From the NCBI GenBank assembly GCA_016284235.1, contig JAEEOK010000059.1, forward strand, positions 62,001 through 126,000: a stretch of DNA of 64,000 bases, given 5' to 3'. Origin of the DNA: Succinivibrionaceae bacterium (GTDB lineage: Bacteria; Pseudomonadota; Gammaproteobacteria; Enterobacterales; Succinivibrionaceae). Both the position numbers and the translations under genes were made by a program. Below are positions 54,306 through 64,000 of this stretch, one piece after another. The notes below the pieces were generated by a model that saw nothing but the letters and a program-made list of their open reading frames with translations, ran no database searches and was not told where the DNA came from. Each line of letters begins with the position of its first letter. The first letter of the stretch is position 1.

Positions 54306-55478
54306 ATGAGAACACTTTTCAAACTACTGCCGATTTCATTGGCATTTTTAACAGGCGTTGCTCTGACAGGATGCAACGACGATCAGCAGGCTCAGCAGGG
54401 TGCTGCGCAGAGACTGATGCCGGTTAAGTTCGTACCGGTATCAACAAGCGATGTAACCGTGGAACTGACCCTTACCGGAAGAACAAGTGCACTGCGAGAA
54501 GCTGAAGTAAGACCTCAGGTAAGCGGAATCATCCTCAAGCGTCTGTTCACTGAAGGTTCTGAAGTTAAACAGGGACAGCAGCTTTACCAGATCGATCCTT
54601 CAACCTATGAAGCAAATCTTGCTGCAGCCAAAGCTGATCTGGCAAAGGCTGAAGCTGCTGCGTACTCCATCAGAGTAAGATCGGAACGCTACGCCGAACT
54701 TCTCAAGTCAAAGGCTGTCAGTCAGCAGGACTACGATGATGCCATGGCCAACCGCAAATCAGCAGAGGCTCAGATTCTGGCAGCGAAGGCAGCCGTCAAA
54801 ACAGCAGAAATAAATCTCGGGTATACCAAAGTTTACGCTCCTATTTCCGGAATCATCGGTAAATCTGATTTCACAGAAGGTGCCCTGGTTACTGCAAATC
54901 AGCAGAATCCGCTGACCACAATTCAGCAGCTGGATCCAATCTATATAGATGTCGGAGAATCGGTAAATGATTTGCTTCTTACCAGAAAGGAAATAGCCGA
55001 CGGAACAATTCATCTCAACAAGGACAACAAGGTTGAGGTCACGATCCTCTTTGAAAACGGCGATAAATATCCGGAGCCGGGCACCCTGGAATTTACCGGT
55101 GTATCTGTTGATCAGGCAACCGGAATGGTAAACCTCAGAGCGACAGCAAACAACAAGGATCATGTTCTGCTTCCAGGCATGTTCATGCGGGTAAAGCTGC
55201 CTAAAGGTATCCAGAAGAACGCCTTCACTGTACCTATCGTTTCAGTAATAAGAGCAAACCGTTCCGATAAATATGTATGGATCATCGACAAAGACAACAA
55301 GATAAGTCAGAAGTTTATTGAGCTCGGTCCAGAGGTCGGAAGCAACGTAGTTGTAAAATCCGGCATAGCAGAAGGAGATCGCATTGTTGTATCCAATATG
55401 CAGAAAATCAAACTCGGTGACGTGGTTGAACCGGTGGATGCAACCAAGCCGGCACAGGAACAGCCTGCCAAGAAGTAA
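54306..55478 (+). CDS. acrA: RND efflux periplasmic adaptor lipoprotein
   Basis: 390 aa AcrA/MexA-type membrane-fusion protein. Signal peptide with lipobox LTGC (Cys about residue 23). A biotinyl-lipoyl domain with RPQVSGIILKRLFTEGSEVKQGQQLYQID, a coiled-coil hairpin (about 95-165), and beta-barrel domains follow. It bridges AcrB and the outer-membrane channel. First gene of the operon, 17 bp before acrB. E. coli AcrA is 397 aa. Confidence 0.95.
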   Translation: MRTLFKLLPISLAFLTGVALTGCNDDQQAQQGAAQRLMPVKFVPVSTSDVTVELTLTGRTSALREAEVRPQVSGIILKRLFTEGSEVKQGQQLYQIDPSTYEANLAAAKADLAKAEAAAYSIRVRSERYAELLKSKAVSQQDYDDAMANRKSAEAQILAAKAAVKTAEINLGYTKVYAPISGIIGKSDFTEGALVTANQQNPLTTIQQLDPIYIDVGESVNDLLLTRKEIADGTIHLNKDNKVEVTILFENGDKYPEPGTLEFTGVSVDQATGMVNLRATANNKDHVLLPGMFMRVKLPKGIQKNAFTVPIVSVIRANRSDKYVWIIDKDNKISQKFIELGPEVGSNVVVKSGIAEGDRIVVSNMQKIKLGDVVEPVDATKPAQEQPAKK

Positions 55479-55495
55479 TAAACGGGAACAAATAA

Positions 55496-58400
55496 ATGTT
55501 ATCTAAATTCTTTATTGACCGCCCGATATTCGCATGGGTTATAGCCATTGTACTCATGCTGCTGGGCACTCTGTCGCTTATGAATCTGCCGGTAGCACAA
55601 TACCCGCAGATAGCTCCGCCACAGGTAAGTATTTCAGCTATTTATCCTGGAGCGTCTTCCAATACTGTCGTAAACACTGTAACCAAAGTTATAGAGCAGA
55701 ACCTTACCGGTCTGGATGGTTACCTCTACATGAGTTCAACATCCGACAGCTACGGTCAGACATCAATTAACGTAACTTTCGAAAAGGGTACTGATCCGGA
55801 TATCGCCCAGGTTCAAGTTCAGAACAAACTGCAACAGGCTCTTACCTCACTGCCCCAGATCGTTCAGCAGCAGGGAATTTCTGTAAGAAAATCAACCAGC
55901 TCCTTTCTCATGGTTGTAGGTTTGATTTCAGATGATCCGAAAGTTAACGCCAACGATCTGTCAGATTATCTAACAACAAACTTCAAAGAACCAATAAGCC
56001 GTATTGAGGGTGTCGGTGAAGTACAGGTATTCGGTGCAGAATACTCAATGCGTATCTGGATTGATCCTGTAAAGCTCAGCAAGTATGCGATTTCAGCAAG
56101 CGAGCTGATTTCTGCCATCAAGGCGCAGAATGCACAGATTGCCTATGGATCTCTCGGCGGTGCACCGGCAGTAGAAGGTCAGTCATACTCCTACACCATC
56201 GTAGGTCAGACTCGTCTTACATATCCTGAAGAGTTCCAGAACATCATTCTGAAGGTATCCGAAGACGGAAAGATTGTCAGACTTAAGGATGTCGCCAGAG
56301 TCGAGCTCGGTGCGGAAAACTACAATGCCTACGGACGTATGAACGGACAGGCAACATCAGGTCTTGCCATCAAGCTGGCAACCGGAGCCAACGCCCTGCG
56401 TACAGCTGAACTTGTTAACGAAAAACTCAGAGAACTGGAGAAATTCTATCCACAGGGTATTCACACTGTAATTCCTTTTGATACAACTCCGTTCATTGAA
56501 GTATCCATCGATTCTGTAAAGGAAACACTGATAGAAGCTATCGGTCTGGTATTCCTTGTTATGTATCTCTTTCTGCAGAATATCAGAGCAACTATTATCC
56601 CGACCATTGCAGTGCCTGTTGTACTGCTGGGAACCTTCGCCATCATGGCAGCACTTGGTTTCTCCATCAATACGCTGACCATGTTCGGACTTGTTCTGGC
56701 CATAGGTCTGCTTGTGGATGACGCCATTGTGGTGGTTGAAAACGTTGAACGACTTATCACCACGGAAAATCTGCATCCGCGTATGGCTACCATCAAATCA
56801 ATGGAGCAGATCACCGGAGCACTTATCGGTATTGCCATGGTTCTGTCAGCAGTTTTCGTTCCAATGGCATTTTTCGGCGGTTCCACAGGTGTTATATACC
56901 GTCAGTTCTCCATCACCATTGTATCTGCAATGCTTCTTTCGGTAGTTGTTGCACTTGTGCTGACACCTGCACTCTGTGCAAGCATTCTGAAAGAAAAAGA
57001 AACAGATAAAAAGAAATCCATATTATCTTTTATCACAGCTCCTCTGGATCTGTTTTTCAGATGGTTCAACCTTGCTTTCAACAAGATGTCTGAAAACTAT
57101 CAGAGCAGTGTTAAAGGCATAGTTCACGCTATTCCACGCTTTCTTGTTTACTACGCTATAATCATTGGAGGTATGGTATTCTGCTTCATGAATATTCCTA
57201 AGTCCTTCCTTCCGGAAGAGGATCAGGGTGTATTTTTTGTTATGACACAGCTTCCTGCCGGTGCCACGACTCAGAGAACTGATGCAGTTGTAAATCAGAT
57301 TGACAACTACTTCCTAAACAATGAAAAGGATAATATCGACTCAATAATGTCCGTAGTAGGATTCTCCTTTGCAGGATCCGGTCAGAATGTTGCCATGAGT
57401 TTCGTAAAGCTGAAAAACTGGTCCGAACGTTCAACCTACGACAGAACTGTTTATCCTATTATCGACCGAGCTTTCCCAATCCTGTACGGTGGCATTGACA
57501 ATGCAAATGTATTTACATTCAATGTTCCGGCAGTACCTGAACTCGGTACGGCTCAGGGTATCGATTTTTACATCGTAGATCACCGTGCACAGGGTCATGC
57601 CGCGCTTATTGAAGCTCGCAATATGTTCCTTGGCATGGCAAGCAAATCAACAATCATGAGTCAGGCAAGACCAAACGGACTGGATGACGTTGCTCAGCTG
57701 AAGATCAAAATCGATTATGAAAAGGCTCTTTCCCAGGGTGTCAGCATAAGCGAACTGAATCAGACGCTGTCTTCTGCCTGGGGCAGTACCTATGTAGACG
57801 ACTTCATCTACAATGATCGTGTAAAGAAGGTATATATTCAAGCAGATCCTCAATATCGAATGACTGAGAAGGATCTGGATCTGTGGTATGTAAAGAATTC
57901 CAGCGGGAAAATGGTACCATTCAAATCCTTTGCATCGACAGAGTGGATTTATGACTCACCTAGACTTGAGCGTTTCAATGCCATGGCTGCGGTAAACCTC
58001 AATGCAGCTGCTGCACCAGGACACTCAACCGGTGAAGCCATGGATGAAGCTTACAAGATTCTCAGCCAGCTGCCTCCAGGATTTGATATCGCATGGAACG
58101 GTGTTTCCTTCCAGGAAAGGCAGGCAGGAGATCAGGCTTTGTTCCTGTACGCAGTTTCACTGCTGATAGTATTCCTTTCCCTGGCTGCTCTTTATGAATC
58201 ATGGTCAATACCGTTTGCCGTAATGCTGGTGGTTCCTCTCGGTGTATTCGGTGCTGTTGGTGTGGCTTATCTGTCACGCTACATTACAGAGTTCTACCCT
58301 GCCCTTCATACACTGAGCAACGATGTGTACTTCCAGGTCGGTCTGCTGACAACAATCGGTCTTTCCGCCAAAAACGCCATTCTGATTGTTGAATTCGCAA

Positions 58401-58768
58401 AGGATCTTTATGATAAGGGAGAAAGATTAACTGATTCCGTGGTAGAAGCAGCGAGAATACGTCTGCGTCCTATCATAATGACCTCAATGGCATTCTGTCT
58501 TGGTGTACTTCCACTTGCACTTTCAACCGGTGCCGGTGCCAACAGCCAGAACGAAATCGGCGTCTGCGTGCTGGGCGGTATGATCACAGCGACAATTCTG
58601 GCAGTATTCTTTGTACCGGTATTCTTTGTTCTGGTTATGAGATACTGCACCAAGTACAAGCCTAAGTTCCAGAAAATGGCGGAATTTGCAGCCCAGGAAG
58701 CTGCCGTAAAGGCTCAGGAGGAAGCCAGAGCCAAGGAAAAAGCTAAGGAGCAATCTGATGAAGATTAA
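55496..58768 (+). CDS. acrB: RND multidrug efflux transporter
   Basis: 1090 aa, HAE1 family inner-membrane proton/drug antiporter. 12 transmembrane helices and two large periplasmic loops. The proton-relay residues lie in [16 protein letters not shown] (the DD pair) and [13 protein letters not shown] (relay Lys). Also [17 protein letters not shown] at the N terminus. About 40 residues longer than E. coli AcrB, partly due to an Ala/Glu/Lys-rich C-terminal tail after the last helix. Its 3' end overlaps the channel gene by 11 bp. Confidence 0.96.
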   Translation: MLSKFFIDRPIFAWVIAIVLMLLGTLSLMNLPVAQYPQIAPPQVSISAIYPGASSNTVVNTVTKVIEQNLTGLDGYLYMSSTSDSYGQTSINVTFEKGTDPDIAQVQVQNKLQQALTSLPQIVQQQGISVRKSTSSFLMVVGLISDDPKVNANDLSDYLTTNFKEPISRIEGVGEVQVFGAEYSMRIWIDPVKLSKYAISASELISAIKAQNAQIAYGSLGGAPAVEGQSYSYTIVGQTRLTYPEEFQNIILKVSEDGKIVRLKDVARVELGAENYNAYGRMNGQATSGLAIKLATGANALRTAELVNEKLRELEKFYPQGIHTVIPFDTTPFIEVSIDSVKETLIEAIGLVFLVMYLFLQNIRATIIPTIAVPVVLLGTFAIMAALGFSINTLTMFGLVLAIGLLVDDAIVVVENVERLITTENLHPRMATIKSMEQITGALIGIAMVLSAVFVPMAFFGGSTGVIYRQFSITIVSAMLLSVVVALVLTPALCASILKEKETDKKKSILSFITAPLDLFFRWFNLAFNKMSENYQSSVKGIVHAIPRFLVYYAIIIGGMVFCFMNIPKSFLPEEDQGVFFVMTQLPAGATTQRTDAVVNQIDNYFLNNEKDNIDSIMSVVGFSFAGSGQNVAMSFVKLKNWSERSTYDRTVYPIIDRAFPILYGGIDNANVFTFNVPAVPELGTAQGIDFYIVDHRAQGHAALIEARNMFLGMASKSTIMSQARPNGLDDVAQLKIKIDYEKALSQGVSISELNQTLSSAWGSTYVDDFIYNDRVKKVYIQADPQYRMTEKDLDLWYVKNSSGKMVPFKSFASTEWIYDSPRLERFNAMAAVNLNAAAAPGHSTGEAMDEAYKILSQLPPGFDIAWNGVSFQERQAGDQALFLYAVSLLIVFLSLAALYESWSIPFAVMLVVPLGVFGAVGVAYLSRYITEFYPALHTLSNDVYFQVGLLTTIGLSAKNAILIVEFAKDLYDKGERLTDSVVEAARIRLRPIIMTSMAFCLGVLPLALSTGAGANSQNEIGVCVLGGMITATILAVFFVPVFFVLVMRYCTKYKPKFQKMAEFAAQEAAVKAQEEARAKEKAKEQSDED

Positions 58769-60152
58769 TAAAACACTGCTTGCCAGCCTTATAGCACTCA
58801 CTGTTTCAGGCTGCTCGCTTGCACCTGATTACCAGCGTCCGGACATGCCTGTAGCGGCAAAATGGGATGTAGATGAAACTGCTAGCAAACCGCTGCAATG
58901 GAGAGAGCAGTTTACTGATCCTGAACTGCAGCAATTGATTGAACTTGGTCTTCAGAATAACAGAGACCTAAGGCTGGCTACGTTAAACGTGGCTGAATAT
59001 CAGGCTCAGTATGATATATCAAGAGGAGATCTGTTTCCTAGTGCAGGAGCTTCTGCAGGTGTATCAAGATCCTATAATTCCAACGGAGTACGAGGTTACA
59101 ACACTACGTATTCCGTCAGCGGCAATCTGTCATGGGAAATTGATATTTTTGGTTATGTTAGAAATCAGAATAATGCAGCTCTTGAAAGTTTCTTTTCCGT
59201 ATATGAAAACCGCAAATCCGCTCAGATTTCGTTAATTGCTTCCATAGCAAACGCTTACTATACCTATGTTGCAGACAAGGAGCTTCTGGCTCTTTCTCAG
59301 GAAACACTGTCAACAGAGCTTGACAGTTATAAACTGACAAAACAGAAGTATGACGTTGGTGAAGCCTCCGAGCTTGAACTCTCCCAGTCTCAGACGGCAG
59401 TAGCATCAGCAGAAATTAGTGTTGCCAATTATGAGCGTGTCTTGAAGCTGGACTACAATTCACTGCTTCTTCTTGTAGGTACAGAACTTCCATCCATTGA
59501 TTCACTTAAAAAGATTACCAACATCGAAGTCAGTTCAATTCCAGTAGGTGCAGATACATCTCTGATTGAACAGCGTCCTGACATAATGGCTGCTGAACAC
59601 CAGCTGAAGGCAGCAAACTACAATATTGGCGTTGCAAAGGCAGCAATATTTCCTCGTCTGAGCCTAAGTGCCGCATTCGGCTGGGGAGCTCCGAAAGTAA
59701 AGGATCTGTTCAAGCACGAGACAGAATCTTGGTCAATCGGTCCTGCAGTAACAATGCCACTGTTCAATCTTGCAGTGTACGGCGGTATGAAGGTAGCTGA
59801 TATACGTAAGGAAAAGGCAATAGTTAACTATGAGAAAACTGTTCAGGTAGCATTCAAGGAAGTTTCTGATGCCGCCAAGTCATTTGACAGTCTGACCAAG
59901 CAACTTAAAAGTCAGCAGGATCTGTACAAAGCTACCAAGAAGTACTTTGAGATGGCAGATCAGCGATATAATCTCGGCGTTGACAGTTACCTTACAAGAC
60001 TTGATGCTCAGAGACAGTATGTTTCGGCACGTCAGGCTCTGGTAACCACAAAGCTACAGCAGTTACAGACTCAAATCAATCTGTACAAGGCTATAGGCGG
60101 TGGCTGGGATGATTCCTACGAGGAAATCGTAGATCAGCAATTAGACAGATAA
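58758..60152 (+). CDS. Outer-membrane efflux channel lipoprotein, OprM/NodT family
   Basis: 464 aa. Signal peptide with lipobox VSGC (Cys about residue 15) and the NodT/OprM start [18 protein letters not shown]. Two homologous OEP repeats with long helices (about 55-250 and 270-455) form the beta-barrel and periplasmic tunnel. It is the third component of the AcrAB-like pump. Its inclusion in the operon, like OprM in mexAB-oprM and unlike E. coli tolC, gives a self-contained tripartite system. A strong terminator follows. Confidence 0.94.
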   Translation: MKINKTLLASLIALTVSGCSLAPDYQRPDMPVAAKWDVDETASKPLQWREQFTDPELQQLIELGLQNNRDLRLATLNVAEYQAQYDISRGDLFPSAGASAGVSRSYNSNGVRGYNTTYSVSGNLSWEIDIFGYVRNQNNAALESFFSVYENRKSAQISLIASIANAYYTYVADKELLALSQETLSTELDSYKLTKQKYDVGEASELELSQSQTAVASAEISVANYERVLKLDYNSLLLLVGTELPSIDSLKKITNIEVSSIPVGADTSLIEQRPDIMAAEHQLKAANYNIGVAKAAIFPRLSLSAAFGWGAPKVKDLFKHETESWSIGPAVTMPLFNLAVYGGMKVADIRKEKAIVNYEKTVQVAFKEVSDAAKSFDSLTKQLKSQQDLYKATKKYFEMADQRYNLGVDSYLTRLDAQRQYVSARQALVTTKLQQLQTQINLYKAIGGGWDDSYEEIVDQQLDR

Positions 60153-60172
60153 TTTAACGACAAACCAAGAAT

Positions 60173-60201
60173 GAAAAACCACCTAATCCAGGTGGTTTTT
60201 C
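60173..60201 (+). terminator. Rho-independent terminator after the efflux operon
   Basis: 12-bp perfect stem (60173-60184 with 60190-60201), 5-base loop. The descending arm contains five T, followed by CATTTC. About 20 bp after the stop codon. Confidence 0.85.
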
Positions 60202-60404
60202 ATTTCTCCGCATGAATCAGATACATCATCCCTGCCTGTGATTATGATAACTTTTTACATAATTTATATTTGTTTATTACAAAACTAATAAACAAAAAAG
60301 CTATATCATACATTATGCCTGCAACATTTTAGCTCCAGACAGAATTTTTCTGTGTTGGCACAACAATTGAATTGTGAACAGAGACATCTTAATGGAGAGA
60401 AAAA

Positions 60405-62036
60405 ATGAGCAACATCAATCAGATCACTGAGAGAATCATCGCAAAGAATCAGTTACCATCTCGCTGGCCAGAAAATGTTAAAGCGGAATCCTTAAATATT
60501 TCTCAGGACACCAACTTCTCCAGGGATTTATACAGAGATCTTTCATCTCTGCCCTTTATAACTGTTGATGATGAAACCGCTCGCGACTTTGACGATGCCG
60601 TACTCTGCACTGTGGATAAAAATACATGGAAACTGTATGTAGCTATAGCAGACGTAGCCAGTTACGTGCCACCATCATCAGCAATTGATAAAGAAGCTGA
60701 AAGAAGAGGCAATTCAACATACTTCTGCAATGCTGTCATCCCTATGCTTCCAGAAATACTTTCCAATGATATCTGCTCACTGCTGGCTAACAGCAAGCGC
60801 AGGTGTATTGTCTGCGAAATGGATATTGATGACAACGGCAGAATTACCGGCTTCTGTTTTTATCATGCAATTATCAAATCCCATGCCCGCATGACCTATA
60901 CAGATACAACCAGACTCCTAAATGGAGTCGGATCCTGCAGTGATCCTCAGGTACTGAAAAATATCCATAATCTGTCAAATCTTTTCGATGCCCTAATCAA
61001 AGCAAGAATCAGACGTAATACCTTAGAAGGATTCAATAAAGAGTACAAATTCGTACTCAACAGTTCTCTGACAAAGGCTAATGATGTCATTTTACAAAAA
61101 CAGGATGATGCTCATAAACTTATTGAGGAATGCATGATTGCCGCCAACATTTCTGCAGCGAGATTCATCGAAGCTCACAATGAAAATGCAATCTTCAGAA
61201 CCCAGTCAGCTCCCAGCGAAGACAAAATCAGACAGTTCAGAAACTCTACAATGTCAGAAGAGGTTGCTCTTGAGGGTGGATATAATCCGACAACCGCAGA
61301 TATTAACAACTATGTTAAATCAACGGTCAAACAGGGTAATGCAGCCGGACTTCTTTCAATTCTGGCAAAATTACAGGAAAAAGCAGTATATTCACAAAAA
61401 AATGAGGGACACTACGCTTTGGCTTTGAGTTCCTATATTCATTTCACGTCACCAATCAGAAGATATGCTGATTTGGTAACCCACCGCATAATAAAAAAAT
61501 GTATAGCCAAGGATCTGAAAAATCAGGCTGACAAATCTGTCAAATCAGCAGAAAAACATGAGCATGGATCCGTATTCAGCATCTTCAGAGGTTTAATGCA
61601 AGCCCGGCAACGGAAGAAATCTGATTCTGTAAGAAATAATGACATTCAGATCTATGGAGCCCGCCAGCATACTAAGGAAGAACTGTCCGCGATTGCAAAG
61701 CACTGTACAGAAACAGAGATTTCCTCCAAGGAATCTGTCAGAGAAAGTGAAAAATGGCTTATCAGCACTTATATGCAGGATAAAATAGGACAAGTCTTCA
61801 ATGCTACAGTTATCAATGTAAAATCTTTCGGACTGTTCGTAATGACAGATGACAAGGAAATAGAAGGATTTATCTACGTAGGAACTCTTGGTGCAGAACG
61901 ATTCAATCTCAACTATACGAACAACTGTCTTATTGGACAAAATACCTCAACCCGCTTCTACTGTGGTCAGAGACTGACTGTCAAATTAGTTGCTGTTGAC
62001 ACTAATGAAGGAAAGCTCAGATTCATACCCGTATGA
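60405..62036 (+). CDS. RNase R-like exoribonuclease lacking N-terminal RNA-binding domains
   Basis: 543 aa, versus 813 in E. coli RNase R. The RNB domain starts almost at the N terminus: DDETARDFDDAV gives the Mg2+-binding Asp55, Asp61, Asp63, Asp64 with RNase R spacing, and SSYIHFTSPIRRYADLVTHR completes the catalytic site. A C-terminal S1 domain (about 455-543) follows. The helix-turn-helix and two cold-shock domains are absent. The start (ATG 60405) has a good GGAGAG and no coding frame joins upstream, so the shortness is native. It may prefer other substrates or partners. A full RNase II gene is at 22040. Confidence 0.85.
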   Translation: MSNINQITERIIAKNQLPSRWPENVKAESLNISQDTNFSRDLYRDLSSLPFITVDDETARDFDDAVLCTVDKNTWKLYVAIADVASYVPPSSAIDKEAERRGNSTYFCNAVIPMLPEILSNDICSLLANSKRRCIVCEMDIDDNGRITGFCFYHAIIKSHARMTYTDTTRLLNGVGSCSDPQVLKNIHNLSNLFDALIKARIRRNTLEGFNKEYKFVLNSSLTKANDVILQKQDDAHKLIEECMIAANISAARFIEAHNENAIFRTQSAPSEDKIRQFRNSTMSEEVALEGGYNPTTADINNYVKSTVKQGNAAGLLSILAKLQEKAVYSQKNEGHYALALSSYIHFTSPIRRYADLVTHRIIKKCIAKDLKNQADKSVKSAEKHEHGSVFSIFRGLMQARQRKKSDSVRNNDIQIYGARQHTKEELSAIAKHCTETEISSKESVRESEKWLISTYMQDKIGQVFNATVINVKSFGLFVMTDDKEIEGFIYVGTLGAERFNLNYTNNCLIGQNTSTRFYCGQRLTVKLVAVDTNEGKLRFIPV

Positions 62037-62122
62037 CAGTTTGCTAATCACTCCTTTTTCAGTCCCTTTCAAAACTGATAAAATAATGCAGACAAATACA
62101 AAACAGACTGAGTGGAGCTGAT

Positions 62123-63196
62123 ATGAAACAATTGTTAATCAGAATGCTGGTTGTCAGCATGACATTGATATGCTTAAACGGATGCAGCTCCAATGATAAG
62201 GAACTCCCAAAAACACAGGACGAAGAAAAATCCGTACAGCTCCCGGATGACTATCCACCTCCTCCAGCTTCGTCCCCCGACAGTGTGACATACACCTGGG
62301 GAAGAAATGCCATCCTTTTTGAAATGTACAGCACATCATATCTAAACGTCTACGAAGATCGATCCCACAACCTCATGCTGTGTTTGTATCAGCTTTCTGA
62401 TTTAGCTACAATTGACGCAAAAATCAACGAAATAACTGACAGCAACCACAGAGCTCTGAATGAACTTCTTAACTGCGAACCATTCGACACAACTGTTATA
62501 AGTTCAATACGTTTTTTTGTAAAACCCAAACTCCACAACGTATTCAAATTTGATCGTGAAAAGGATGTTAAGCACATAGTTCTGATAGCAGGATATAACT
62601 CTTCTGTCAGCACGGAAAACATTCTGTCAGTAAAAATACCATTATTCTACAACAAAGACGGAATTATATTTAAAGACGATCAATACACTGTTGCCCCCTT
62701 GAAAATGCGTATTTTTCTGGGACAAAATCAGATGAAAAATCTGAAAAACGGAGAGAAATTTACTGATTTTGTTGATGCCGAAAAACAAAAAGAGCTAGAC
62801 GACAAGCTAGACGGAGTTGTAAAAGACGGTAACATATATCAGATCCAGCCATCCTATTCTCCTGACAGTCCTGAGCAGTACATAAAAACTAATGAAAACA
62901 GCCAGTCTTACACACAGGACAATAATGCTGCAGCAAATAATGCGACGGGAGCAGAAAAAGAGACTCCTGCCGTAAATAAATCTCAAGCCGGATCAGACAC
63001 CGACAGTTCGGACAAGACCGCGGATGAGGGAAACAAGTCCCAGGCTGGATCAGACGCCGGCAGTTCGGACAAGACACCAAACAACATTGAAAATAATGAT
63101 GCCGGTTCCGATCAGACAAACCAAGAAAATCAAAAAAAGCGCGATAAAACTACTGCAGATGAAATAGAGGGAGCAGATCAAAAACAACAGTCATAA
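62123..63196 (+). CDS. tssJ: Type VI secretion lipoprotein, TssJ-type, with disordered C-terminal tail
   Basis: 357 aa. Signal peptide with lipobox LNGC (Cys about residue 21), then a TssJ/SciN-type beta sandwich (about 50-190) with LMLCLYQLSD, LNELLNCEPFDTTV and DREKDVKHIVLIAGY, matching the YQL...LL...FD...DRaeg...VAGY pattern of T6SS TssJ lipoproteins that hold TssM to the outer membrane. The last 120 residues are Ser/Asp/Asn/Gln-rich and probably disordered, containing two copies of NKSQAGSDxxSSDKT (about 289-320). Such a tail is unusual for TssJ. No other tss gene is adjacent. GGAG precedes the ATG. Confidence 0.75.
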   Translation: MKQLLIRMLVVSMTLICLNGCSSNDKELPKTQDEEKSVQLPDDYPPPPASSPDSVTYTWGRNAILFEMYSTSYLNVYEDRSHNLMLCLYQLSDLATIDAKINEITDSNHRALNELLNCEPFDTTVISSIRFFVKPKLHNVFKFDREKDVKHIVLIAGYNSSVSTENILSVKIPLFYNKDGIIFKDDQYTVAPLKMRIFLGQNQMKNLKNGEKFTDFVDAEKQKELDDKLDGVVKDGNIYQIQPSYSPDSPEQYIKTNENSQSYTQDNNAAANNATGAEKETPAVNKSQAGSDTDSSDKTADEGNKSQAGSDAGSSDKTPNNIENNDAGSDQTNQENQKKRDKTTADEIEGADQKQQS

Positions 63197-63439
63197 ATAA
63201 AGAGTTTAAAATCATACTACCTGTTGATATACGCATCAGAGCATGTCTATGAAAACCTTAATTTATGTACACCCTGCTTAACGGTATAAACAAAGCAGCG
63301 CCGGCGACGTTAACCTATCCATTCCCATGACTGGCGATGTTTGTTTGATAAACAATTCAGAATCAGTAACGATCTCTGCGGCATTTTTTCTCAATTTGCA
63401 ACGCAGTCTGCAAACTGACTCTGAAAACGGTAACTGAAA

Positions 63440-64000
63440 TCACTTATTCCCGCCGTAACTGATTTTATAGCAGGAATATCCCAGAGGATTAAGCCTTTCA
63501 AATACTTCACTCTGCTGACTTTCTGAATCAAAAGGTCCAACTAAAACCCTGTACCAGGTAACTGTTCCTGATTTTCCACTTTTAGCTTTCTTTATATAGG
63601 AAGAAAAACCCAGTGATGATATTTTATTTTTCTGCTTTTCTGCCAAATTTTTATCATTATACGCACCACACTGGAGTATATAGACAATCTTATTTTTTTC
63701 ATCCTTTGTCTTTTCCTTGATTTCAGGCTTTGGCTTTACCTTCCTTTCTGTTTTCTCACTTACAATCTGTTGTTTCTGGGCATCTGTTTTCTGCGAAACT
63801 TCTGCCTCTGCTGGTTTTGCGTCAACTGTATGATCTATAAGCAAAAGTTCATTTTCCTTGTCGATTACCTGCTTATCCTGATGATTAGGATTTCCATAAA
63901 CGCTACCGCCAATAAGGTTGCCGTTGTGATCAAGAGTTTCTCTGATTTTTTCACTAGAATCCAGTTTCTGATCACCAAAACCGAAAAAAGATAAGACACC
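63440..64000 (-). CDS. SPOR-domain cell-division-type protein, FtsN-like (5' end outside window)
   Basis: Partial: the frame stays open to the right edge, so at least 186 codons are present. The C-terminal SPOR domain (last 80 residues: VYILQCGAYNDKNLAEKQK, WYRVLVGPF, GYSCYKISYGG) has the pair of cysteines (LQCG and YSCYK) that form the disulphide in E. coli FtsN. A Lys/Glu/Pro-rich linker (about 100 residues) precedes it. At the right edge GVLSFFGFG may be the end of a transmembrane segment. FtsN or a related DedD-type role in septal peptidoglycan synthesis is likely. The exact family is uncertain without the N terminus. Confidence 0.7.
   Translation of the reverse strand, partial: GVLSFFGFGDQKLDSSEKIRETLDHNGNLIGGSVYGNPNHQDKQVIDKENELLLIDHTVDAKPAEAEVSQKTDAQKQQIVSEKTERKVKPKPEIKEKTKDEKNKIVYILQCGAYNDKNLAEKQKNKISSLGFSSYIKKAKSGKSGTVTWYRVLVGPFDSESQQSEVFERLNPLGYSCYKISYGGNK

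Noticed and set aside
1..64000. CRISPR array, prophage or integrative element
   Set aside because: No spaced direct-repeat arrays, integrase, phage structural gene, tRNA attachment site or intact transposase was seen.

Overview
This 64 kb window is a chromosomal segment from a gammaproteobacterium of moderate to low G+C. Many genes match Escherichia coli proteins closely and sit in familiar order (def-fmt-rsmB-trkA-trkH, potGHI, acrAB plus an OprM-type channel). Other genes (a clostripain-family secreted peptidase, a Cys-rich Sel1-repeat protein, menaquinone-enzyme homologues) and the base composition suggest a host-associated, largely anaerobic member, possibly Succinivibrionaceae/Aeromonadales. 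That placement is inference. I see no tRNA, rRNA, tmRNA, CRISPR array, intact insertion sequence or prophage.

Layout. (1) 1-6878, minus strand: a five-gene operon encoding a periplasmic von Willebrand A protein, a LolD-type ATPase, an FtsX/MacB-type permease, an SUMF1-fold protein and a glycine-zipper lipoprotein cut by the left edge. The set matches the TagQRST/PpkA post-translational control module of type VI secretion (T6SS), but the vWA protein has no kinase domain. (2) 7137-15079: a yrdD-type zinc-finger gene and a LysM gene on the minus strand, divergent from def-fmt-rsmB-trkA-trkH. dprA and smg, usually found here, are absent. (3) 15106-21551: nsrR, an HDOD protein, mltF, a YfcZ-family gene, and menH- and menC-like genes that have each lost a catalytic residue. 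Two degenerate IS200/IS605 right ends in inverted orientation flank mltF-yfcZ-menH. (4) 22040-36973: RNase II, oligopeptidase A, a histidine kinase with an overlapping membrane protein, an aminopeptidase P, pssA, recG and a large AsmA-like protein. (5) 36974-44554: an intergenic region with degenerate repeats, then yihY, clcA and typA (minus), glnA and a DUF805 gene (plus). (6) 44712-50592: a Sel1-repeat protein, a clostripain-family peptidase, a DUF4124 protein, a small acidic protein and a ClpP-fold/TPR protein. (7) 50739-53973: potGHI putrescine importer without potF. (8) 54306-60152: an RND tripartite efflux operon. (9) 60405-64000: an RNase R-like enzyme lacking its N-terminal RNA-binding domains, a TssJ-type T6SS lipoprotein and the 3' part of a FtsN-like SPOR gene.

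How the parts relate. The TagQRST-like operon at the left edge and the TssJ-like gene near the right edge both imply that the organism has a T6SS, with its genes dispersed. The menH/menC pair suggests a menaquinone pathway whose local enzymes have degenerated or changed function. Most other genes are housekeeping: translation start and formyl-Met processing, K+ uptake, RNA decay, phospholipid synthesis, fork repair, glutamine synthesis, polyamine uptake and drug efflux. Strong Rho-independent terminators follow the LysM, rnb, typA, DUF805, DUF4124, potI and outer-membrane channel genes.
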